Shown: piece by piece, positions 6,268 to 11,980 of the stretch
How the letters are laid out: every line of letters starts with the position of its first letter
Numbering within the stretch: position 1 is the stretch's first letter
From: Lachnoclostridium sp. UBA903
GTDB lineage: Bacteria; Bacillota; Clostridia; Lachnospirales; Lachnospiraceae
Direction: 5' to 3'
NCBI GenBank assembly: GCA_002294045.1
Contig: DBEP01000040.1
Span: forward strand, 59,052 to 71,031
Length of the DNA: 11,980 nt
Made by a program: the position numbers and the translations under genes
Notes under the pieces: generated by a model
The model's database searches: none
Seen by the model: only the letters and a program-made list of their open reading frames with translations
Told to the model about the DNA's origin: nothing

Positions 6268-7707
6268 ATGAAATTAAAAAAAGTTTTAGCACTTAGCTTA
6301 GCAGCGGTACTGACATTTTCTTTGGCAGGATGTGGTTCCGGTGAAAAGGAAACGGATGCACCCGCAGAAGCAGCTGCCGGGAAGGAGGCAGGTACAAAAG
6401 GGACGGAAGATGGAGATTCATCCGCACTGAAAGGTACCACTATCCGCGTTTATACCCACAGCGGAAACCGTGTCCTTGGAGAAGAAAAGAAAGATAAGAA
6501 CGGCAATACATATCGTGACGAGTCTTCTGCCTATTTAAAGCATCTGGCAGATAAGTTTACGGAAGAAACCGGAATTTTAGTGGAACTGAATGTGGTATCC
6601 AATGAAGAGGAATTAAGACCCTTATTCCAGGTAGAAGATGATTCTGTGGATGTATTTACGGCACCTAACTGGAGTCTGGAAGAATGGGCCCAATATACGG
6701 AAGTTTATTGTACGGTTACCGAAGGGCAGGAATTGTATGGGGAGTATGCTTTGGCTATGCCGAACAACGGAACCGATATTTTCAGTATCATGCCCGGAAG
6801 GGCTTATAACCAGGCGGTTGTATATAACGAAGAGGTAATTAAGGCGGCAGGGTATGAGGAAATACCCGCAACTTTAGAAGAATTCAATCAAATGTGCGAA
6901 GCGATTAAGGCAAACGGAATTACTCCCATATCCCTGCACAGGGTTGAGAATTGGCCTCTGGCAACGGTACAGGATTTTGCTGCCTATGTGGCCGGCAATG
7001 CCAATGTTTTTGCGGAATGTTTAAAAACGGAGAATCCGTTTGGTGAAGCTGCACCTTTTGGCAAAACCATTAAACTCTATACCCGGTGGAAAGCAAACGG
7101 TTATTTTGAACAGGAGGTTTACACGGATTTCGGTGTAGCTATGGACAGCGTGGCATATGGCAGGGCAGGTATGATGCTGTTCGGTTCCTGGGTGGTGCCT
7201 CAGATTCAGGGCCGTGTTCCCGAGGGCAAGGACCCCTCCGTCATTAAATTTGCCCCGGCACCTGACTTTGGTGCAGGCAGGTACGTTCTGGCCGCTCCTG
7301 CGGATAATTGGGCAATCAGTAAATTTTCTAAGAATAAAGAAGCGGCAAGGGCATTTATAGAATATATTTCAGAAGACGCCCAGTTTATAGCCGACAGCGG
7401 ATTTATTGCAAATAAAGAGGGGGTGGAACCCGTTGTTCCCGAGCTGTACTCCATTATAGACGAAATGGTGGAGGCGGGGGAATGCAAAGTATTATTGTCA
7501 GCCCCCACAGATGAAAATACACTTGCAAACCAGGAAGTTTTAACAGAGGCAGGTTTATATGCCGATTATAAATATGTGGGATTATTGTTTGATGCCCTTG
7601 ATATGGCAAGACCGGATGACTGGTCGGCATATGAAAAACAGGTTGAAGTACAAAACAAAGCATATGCAAAATATAAGGATGAACTCGGAATTGAATGGAT
7701 GGACTAA
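6268..7707 (+). CDS. ABC transporter solute-binding lipoprotein (carbohydrate, family 1)
   Basis: A 479-residue extracellular binding protein. The first 22 residues form a lipoprotein signal peptide ending in the lipobox LAGC, with Cys22 as the lipidated residue. A Glu/Ala/Gly-rich linker follows (about 23-52), then the two-lobed binding domain. In that domain DVFTAPNWSLEEW, YNEEVIKAAGYEEIPATLEEF and a C-terminal GMMLFGSWVVPQ segment are typical of family 1 sugar-binding proteins. It delivers a carbohydrate, probably an oligosaccharide, to the two permeases encoded downstream. AGGGAGG at 6255-6261 lies 6 nt before the ATG, a strong site fitting high expression. A stem-loop follows the stop codon. 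The ligand cannot be named. Confidence 0.93.
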   Translation: MKLKKVLALSLAAVLTFSLAGCGSGEKETDAPAEAAAGKEAGTKGTEDGDSSALKGTTIRVYTHSGNRVLGEEKKDKNGNTYRDESSAYLKHLADKFTEETGILVELNVVSNEEELRPLFQVEDDSVDVFTAPNWSLEEWAQYTEVYCTVTEGQELYGEYALAMPNNGTDIFSIMPGRAYNQAVVYNEEVIKAAGYEEIPATLEEFNQMCEAIKANGITPISLHRVENWPLATVQDFAAYVAGNANVFAECLKTENPFGEAAPFGKTIKLYTRWKANGYFEQEVYTDFGVAMDSVAYGRAGMMLFGSWVVPQIQGRVPEGKDPSVIKFAPAPDFGAGRYVLAAPADNWAISKFSKNKEAARAFIEYISEDAQFIADSGFIANKEGVEPVVPELYSIIDEMVEAGECKVLLSAPTDENTLANQEVLTEAGLYADYKYVGLLFDALDMARPDDWSAYEKQVEVQNKAYAKYKDELGIEWMD

Positions 7708-7716
7708 AAGCAGCAG

Positions 7717-7751
7717 AAGGAGTACCGCAGGCCTGCCTGCGGTATGCAATG
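7717..7751 (+). promoter_or_regulatory. Stem-loop between a Shine-Dalgarno site and the permease start
   Basis: After the binding-protein stop codon, AAGGAG (7717-7722) is followed immediately by a perfect stem, TACCGCAGG (7723-7731) with CCTGCGGTA (7736-7744), loop CCTG. Then come TGCA and an in-frame ATG at 7749. Linearly the site is 26 nt from this ATG, too far to work, but only 4 nt remain if the hairpin forms. There is no T-run, so it is not an intrinsic terminator. It could also protect the 3' end of the binding-protein message and set the usual excess of binding protein over permease. Confidence 0.6.
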
Positions 7752-7760
7752 GGTGTAAAC

Positions 7761-8630
7761 ATGAAAAGAACAAAAAGCAGCAGACGGATTATCTTTGCAT
7801 TTTTATTCATACCGGTGATTCATTTGCTCGTCTTCTCTTATATTCCTATTATAAGCAACGTATACTTAAGTTTCACCAACTTTAAAGGAGTCGGCGTACC
7901 CCAATGGATCGGTTTTAAAAACTATGAAAGGCTTTTCACGGACCCGCAGTATATCATGGTATTTAAGAACTGTCTCTGGTATATGTTAGTGGCAGTACCT
8001 CAATTGATTTTTGCATTTGTTCTGGCGGTTTTTGTAAACGGTAAATTCCGTGGACTGAATATTTTTAAAGGGGTACTGATTATCCCTTATTTATTGAACG
8101 GAGTTATTGTTTCAACCATTTTTATCATCTTTTTTAACAATTCCGGTACCTTAAACTTAATTCTGGATTTTATCGGATTAGGCAGATTACAGCAGCAGTG
8201 GCTGCAAAACCTGAAGCTGGTGAATCCCTCCATAGCATCCATCAGTATATGGAGATACTATGGCATGAATTTTATTATGTTCTTTGGGGCACTGCAGACT
8301 ATACCGTCGGAGCTGTTTGAGGCAGCCGCGGTGGACGGATGTACAAAATGGCAGGAAATCCGCTATATTTCTATTCCGTCCATTAAGAATGTGTTATTTA
8401 TTAATATTTTACTGAGTATTTCCGGTTCTATTCAGGTATTTGAAATACCTTATATCATGATGAACGGGGCAAATGGCACCGTGACACCGGTTATTCAGAT
8501 CCAGCAGAGTGCCTTTGCGGAAAACAGGGTCGGATTTGCGGCATCCCTGTCCATTTTGGTATTTATTATTGTTGTTATAGCAGTAGGGTTACAGAGCCTG
8601 TTTAACAGAAAGGAGAAAATCCTTGATTAA
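7761..8630 (+). CDS. ABC transporter permease, MalF-like (sugar)
   Basis: A 289-residue inner-membrane permease of the MalF/UgpA type with about six membrane helices. The N-terminal IIFAFLFIPVIHLLVFSYIPI helix (9-30, quoted in part) is followed by NVYLSFTNF and an extracytoplasmic GFKNYERLF segment typical of the family. The EAA loop that docks on the ATPase is at about 187-210: EAAAVDGCTKWQEI with E187, A188 and G193. The start is uncertain. ATG 7761 has only a weak GGTG 6 nt upstream and gives the family-like MKRTKSSRR. ATG 7749 adds four residues and would use AAGGAG across the hairpin. The frame is open back to 7695, but that would place the hairpin inside the gene. It overlaps the next permease by 8 bp. 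Confidence 0.92.
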   Translation: MKRTKSSRRIIFAFLFIPVIHLLVFSYIPIISNVYLSFTNFKGVGVPQWIGFKNYERLFTDPQYIMVFKNCLWYMLVAVPQLIFAFVLAVFVNGKFRGLNIFKGVLIIPYLLNGVIVSTIFIIFFNNSGTLNLILDFIGLGRLQQQWLQNLKLVNPSIASISIWRYYGMNFIMFFGALQTIPSELFEAAAVDGCTKWQEIRYISIPSIKNVLFINILLSISGSIQVFEIPYIMMNGANGTVTPVIQIQQSAFAENRVGFAASLSILVFIIVVIAVGLQSLFNRKEKILD

Positions 8631-9450
8631 AGAAAGTAAACTGTATAAAGTATTACGTTATATCTTTCTGGCAGCCGCCTGCATTTTTGTTATCGTTCCG
8701 ATGATACCGCTTATTTTTATGGCGTTTAAGACAGGGGCGGAATATTCGTCAACGGATGTTCTGACTCCTCCTAAAAACTGGCTTAATATGTATAATTTTA
8801 TTTATGCAGTCAGAGTAGGCGGTTTGGGAAAGGCATTGTTCAATACCGTTATTATACTTGGTATATCCCTCAGCCTTCAAATCCTGTTTACAACTATGGT
8901 ATCCTATATATTGCACCGGTTTACGTTCAAGGGAAGAAAAGTAATCATGTCCCTGTTTACTTTAACCATGTTTATTCCGGTTGTTACCACCCAGACGGTA
9001 GTCTTTCAAATCATATACAAACTCCGTCTTGTTAATACGATGGCCGGTGTTATCCTGTTATATTCCGGAGTAGGCATAATCGGTATTTATATTATGTTTA
9101 ACTTATTGGATTCCATATCCAGGGAACTGGACCAGTCCGCACTAATTGACGGTGCCGGCTATTTCACCATTTACCGCCGTATTATACTGCCCCTGTTAAA
9201 ACCTGCCTGCACCACACTGCTTATATTGAACGGAATCGGATATTATAATGATTTCTATATACCCAATCTGTATCTAAGAAAGGATGTCCGGACCTTTACG
9301 GTGGCTTTGTACCAATTCTTTGGTAATATGTCCACACCTTTTGAGATTGTTTCCGCAGCCATATTATTGGGTATCATACCAATTGGTATTGTTTATATTT
9401 TCCTGCAGAAATATATTTATTACGGTCTGGCAGGAGCGATTAAATCATGA
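8623..9450 (+). CDS. ABC transporter permease, MalG-like (sugar)
   Basis: A 275-residue MalG/UgpE-type permease with about six membrane helices: roughly residues 12-34, 72-95, 108-130, 140-162, 195-212 and 240-262. The cytoplasmic EAA loop reads ELDQSALIDGAGYFTIYRR (168-186) and ends in ILPLLKP. QSA replaces the usual EAA triplet while the key Gly177 region is kept. It pairs with the MalF-like protein to form the channel. The start is TTG at 8623, set by AAGGAG at 8610-8615 with 7-nt spacing. It overlaps the upstream stop by 8 bp and its own stop overlaps the next start by 4 bp (ATGA), which indicates translational coupling. Confidence 0.94.
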   Translation: MIKESKLYKVLRYIFLAAACIFVIVPMIPLIFMAFKTGAEYSSTDVLTPPKNWLNMYNFIYAVRVGGLGKALFNTVIILGISLSLQILFTTMVSYILHRFTFKGRKVIMSLFTLTMFIPVVTTQTVVFQIIYKLRLVNTMAGVILLYSGVGIIGIYIMFNLLDSISRELDQSALIDGAGYFTIYRRIILPLLKPACTTLLILNGIGYYNDFYIPNLYLRKDVRTFTVALYQFFGNMSTPFEIVSAAILLGIIPIGIVYIFLQKYIYYGLAGAIKS

Positions 9451-10055
9451 TGGGAGAATCACTGTTATATAAAATTTTATCAGCAATACATATTATATTT
9501 TTCACGAGTTTATTAAATTTTCTGGTAGTTGTATTATCCGGTTCCTTATTATTATTGCCGGCAGCGGGAGCCGTTTTTCTGGTTGGAAAAGAGGTTATTT
9601 ACAAGAGAATAAATATCAATGACAGCATTATAAAGACATATTTTAAGTATGTGAAACAATCTTTAAAATTGTTGAGATTCCTGCCCGTACATTTTATTTT
9701 GATTTTAAATACGGGGGGAATGATTGTTTCGGCAGGAAACAATAAACTGGCATATTCTGTTTTATGCCTGACCCTTCTCTCAATTATACTGGCCTTTGTG
9801 ATGTACCTTGCAGGTTATTTTGTTTTTATAAGTGAAAAGGTAAATATTATTGAGGTCATATTTATTATGCTTTTGAAATTACAGTATTTTATACCTGTTT
9901 TTGCAGGCATTGTCCTGTGCGTATTCTTTTTCTCCGGAATCCTCCTGGCTGTTCTGGCCTTCTGCGGAGCAGCCTTAATCATAGCCTTTGAGGCGGTAAT
10001 ATTAATTCCCGTATCCCATTATAAAAAGCTGGCAGGAATTCCGGAGGGAAAATAA
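9447..10055 (+). CDS. DUF624 (YesL-like) membrane protein
   Basis: A 202-residue protein with about five membrane segments (residues 12-34, 36-50, 76-95, 104-128 and 145-187, the last probably two helices). Length, fold pattern and the LPAAGAVFLVGKEVIYKR stretch (37-54) fit the DUF624/YesL family. Members are typically encoded next to MalF/MalG-type sugar permeases, as here. Their function is not established. A supporting role in the transporter or its regulation is inferred from context. The ATG at 9447 overlaps the preceding stop codon (ATGA), so it is the last gene of the operon. I see no clear intrinsic terminator after it. Confidence 0.75.
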   Translation: MMGESLLYKILSAIHIIFFTSLLNFLVVVLSGSLLLLPAAGAVFLVGKEVIYKRININDSIIKTYFKYVKQSLKLLRFLPVHFILILNTGGMIVSAGNNKLAYSVLCLTLLSIILAFVMYLAGYFVFISEKVNIIEVIFIMLLKLQYFIPVFAGIVLCVFFFSGILLAVLAFCGAALIIAFEAVILIPVSHYKKLAGIPEGK

Positions 10056-10077
10056 GGATTTCCTGACTTTTGGTATA

Positions 10078-10091
10078 TCCATAATTATGGA
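10078..10091. promoter_or_regulatory. Perfect 14-bp palindrome upstream of the subtilase gene
   Basis: TCCATAATTATGGA is a perfect palindrome, about 75 bp before the subtilase start and 22 bp after the DUF624 stop. It could be a binding site for a dimeric regulator. The rest of the 111-bp gap is AT-rich with no promoter I can call firmly. Confidence 0.3.
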
Positions 10092-10166
10092 AGACAAAGT
10101 ATTTATTAAAGAAATATCAGATTCCCGCATATATTAAAATAACGATATATAAAGGATGATACACTT

Positions 10167-11918
10167 ATGCCTGATGGAAAAGCGGAAAACCAATTAAATC
10201 TGGCACTGGATCTTACGGAACAGACCAGGGAGAGGACACTGGATTTAAACGTAGGTTATATACCGGAAGTAAATATGTGGGAACTGGTTGTAAAATATAG
10301 CGGGGATATCAACCGGATTGCGGAAGAACTGGATTTGATAGTCGTACCTCTCCAAAACGAATATGCGATTATAACAATCCGGGAGGATTTAATTGACAGG
10401 CTATCTGATTACCAGGAAATTGAATTTATTGAAAAACCAAAGAGGCTGTTTTATAACGTAGCACAAGGAAGGTCGGCTTCCTGTATTAACCCTCTCCAGA
10501 CAGCTCAATATAACCTTTTTGGCAGAGGGGTGATTGTAGCCGTTATTGATTCGGGAATTGATTATTCCCATCCGGATTTCCGCAATGAAAACGGAACCAC
10601 CAGAATCATTGATTTATGGGACCAGACCATACCGGGCAATCCGCCGGAAGGCTATGCCATAGGAACGCTCTATACGAGAGAGCAGATAAATGAAGCACTG
10701 GCAGTGACAGACCCGATTGAGCGGGCCGATATAGTTCCCAGTACCGACCTATCCGGACATGGAACCCATGTAGCCAGTATAGCAGCCGGCAACGGACGGG
10801 CCAGCAACGGCAGAAACAGAGGTGTAGCCTCTCAGAGTGAACTGCTGATAGTAAAATTAGGGCCTTCCGTAGGTGATTCCTTTCCAAGGACCACCCAGTT
10901 AATGCAGGGTATTGATTATTGCGTGAAAAGAGCAATTGAGCTGAATATGCCCCTGGCAGTCAATATCAGTTTCGGAAACAATTACGGTTCCCACAGCGGA
11001 AATTCTTTGCTGGAAAATTATATTAATGATATTGCAAACCGCTGGAGAATGAATATTGTAATCGGAACCGGAAACGAAGGTGCTGCGGGAAAGCACACAG
11101 GAGGGATTTTAAGCGGCGTTCCCGGCGCTCCAAGAGAAATTATAGAATTGGCGGTGGGGGCATATGAATTTACCTTTAACCTGCAAATCTGGAAGAACTT
11201 TTTTGACCGTTTTGAAATTATTATAACCTCCCCCGGCGGCATCCGGGTAGGGCCTATTCCCGAACGGCTGGGAACACAGCAATTCCGCATTGGCCCCACG
11301 GAAATCTTCCTGTACTACGGCGAGCCCCTTCCTTATAATATCCAGCAGGAAATATATTTAGAATTCATCCCTGTCACGGATTATATAGAATCGGGCATAT
11401 GGACCATAGAATTAGTGCCTATCGATATTGTTGTGGGCAATTACGATATGTGGCTGCCCTCCGGCGGAATTCTGAATCCGGAGACGGAATTCTTAAGACC
11501 GACGGAACAGACTACACTTACCATTCCCTCAACCGCAGATCGGGCAATTACCGTAGGAGCTTATGATTCCTATAATGACAGCCTGGCTTTTTTCTCAGGA
11601 AGAGGATATCCAAGAGGAGGCACCTCTATAAAACCGGATTTGGTAGCACCGGGTGTCAATATTACGGCAGCAGCTCCCGGAGGCGGCTATACGGCCCGTT
11701 CCGGAACCTCCATGGCAACTCCCTTTGTAACAGGAAGTGTTGCCCTTATGATGGAATGGGGAATTGTAAACGGCAATGATCCATACCTTTATGGAGAGAA
11801 AATGAAAGCCTATCTGATTGCCGGCGCAAGGCATTTAAGCTTTGAAGCGGTTTATCCCAATCCTACCTTTGGATTTGGGGCGTTGTGTTTAAGAGATACG
11901 ATGGCATTAACCCTGTAA
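10167..11918 (+). CDS. S8 family serine protease, Csp-like subtilase with inserted domain
   Basis: A 583-residue subtilisin-family protease. An N-terminal prodomain-like region covers about residues 1-100. The catalytic residues are all present: Asp128 in AVIDSGIDYSHPDF, His198 in LSGHGTHVASIAAG, oxyanion Asn303 in GTGNEG and Ser515 in SGTSMATPF. About 130 residues rich in beta-type sequence (about 328-458) lie between the Asn and Ser motifs. This matches the layout of the Clostridium Csp proteases, which carry a jelly-roll domain at that position and activate the cortex hydrolase SleC during germination. There is no signal peptide, also as in Csp proteins. AAGGATG at 10152-10158 lies 8 nt before the ATG. 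Lachnospiraceae often carry several such paralogs of unknown role, so a germination function is only inferred. Confidence 0.9.
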   Translation: MPDGKAENQLNLALDLTEQTRERTLDLNVGYIPEVNMWELVVKYSGDINRIAEELDLIVVPLQNEYAIITIREDLIDRLSDYQEIEFIEKPKRLFYNVAQGRSASCINPLQTAQYNLFGRGVIVAVIDSGIDYSHPDFRNENGTTRIIDLWDQTIPGNPPEGYAIGTLYTREQINEALAVTDPIERADIVPSTDLSGHGTHVASIAAGNGRASNGRNRGVASQSELLIVKLGPSVGDSFPRTTQLMQGIDYCVKRAIELNMPLAVNISFGNNYGSHSGNSLLENYINDIANRWRMNIVIGTGNEGAAGKHTGGILSGVPGAPREIIELAVGAYEFTFNLQIWKNFFDRFEIIITSPGGIRVGPIPERLGTQQFRIGPTEIFLYYGEPLPYNIQQEIYLEFIPVTDYIESGIWTIELVPIDIVVGNYDMWLPSGGILNPETEFLRPTEQTTLTIPSTADRAITVGAYDSYNDSLAFFSGRGYPRGGTSIKPDLVAPGVNITAAAPGGGYTARSGTSMATPFVTGSVALMMEWGIVNGNDPYLYGEKMKAYLIAGARHLSFEAVYPNPTFGFGALCLRDTMALTL

Positions 11919-11960
11919 GATATGAAAACATACCGGAACCGGGCTGATAAAAAATTATAA

Positions 11961-11980
11961 AAGGATGACGCCAACATTGA
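11961..11980 (+). other. Possible start of a further gene at the window edge
   Basis: AAGGATG at 11961-11967 is followed 9 nt later by TTG at 11977. The subtilase gene uses the identical AAGGATG heptamer 8 nt before its own ATG. This suggests another gene, perhaps a tandem paralog, begins here. Only one or two codons are visible. Confidence 0.25.

Noticed and set aside
7695..7760. Longer N-terminus for the MalF-like permease starting at ATG 7695
   Set aside because: It would overlap the binding-protein stop, put the Shine-Dalgarno site and hairpin inside the coding region and add 22 residues unlike the family N-terminus.
7454..7885. Several open frames on both strands over the binding-protein/permease junction
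   Set aside because: They overlap well-supported genes in other frames and have no ribosome sites or recognisable domains.
10128..10139. GCATATATTA and TAAAAT as a sporulation or sigma-A -10 element before the subtilase gene
   Set aside because: No correctly spaced -35 element could be found for either reading in this AT-rich stretch.
11929..11939. CCGG repeats after the subtilase stop as a terminator
   Set aside because: The two CCGG elements are only 2 bp apart and cannot form a stable loop, and no proper T-run follows.

Overview
The window looks like a chromosomal stretch from a low-to-mid GC, endospore-forming Firmicute, most likely of the Lachnospiraceae/Clostridia. The reasons are strong AGGAGG-type ribosome binding sites, sigma-A promoters with AT-rich spacers, TTG and GTG starts, a spore-cortex-hydrolase-type protein, a Csp-like subtilase, and a sugar ABC operon of clostridial type. 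No rRNA, tRNA, CRISPR array, transposase or phage gene is visible.

Layout. Bases 1-94 are one copy of a short dispersed repeat, cut by the window edge. Next come a small membrane protein (about 156-683), a non-coding stretch with three back-to-back perfect hairpins (886-977), a D-2-hydroxyacid dehydrogenase (1068-2036) and a small nitroreductase-like flavoprotein (2121-2600). A second, oppositely oriented copy of the repeat (2623-2786) follows, so the two copies bracket these three genes. On the minus strand is a secreted LysM-LysM-SleB-type cell-wall hydrolase (2818-3648).

The centre of the window is a carbohydrate uptake locus. A LacI-family repressor (4026-5069, +) and an AraC-family regulator (5046-5954, -) converge with a 24-bp overlap. 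Divergent from the AraC gene, across a 313-bp AT-rich control region, is a four-gene operon: lipoprotein solute-binding protein (6268-7707), MalF-like permease (about 7761-8630), MalG-like permease (8623-9450) and a DUF624/YesL-like membrane protein (9447-10055). The three downstream genes are tightly linked by 8-bp and 4-bp overlaps. The gap after the binding protein holds a strong stem-loop. There is no ATPase and no glycoside hydrolase in the window, so the transporter probably uses a shared MsmX-type ATPase encoded elsewhere, and its sugar cannot be named from this sequence.

The window ends with a 583-residue Csp-like subtilase (10167-11918). It has a complete Asp/His/Ser triad and a large insert before the Ser motif. 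A similarly spaced ribosome binding site at the very end suggests another gene follows.

No clearly new multi-gene system was found. The best second looks are the Shine-Dalgarno site separated from its start by an exact hairpin (7717-7751), the triple-hairpin locus (886-977) and the 42-bp-unit repeat element.
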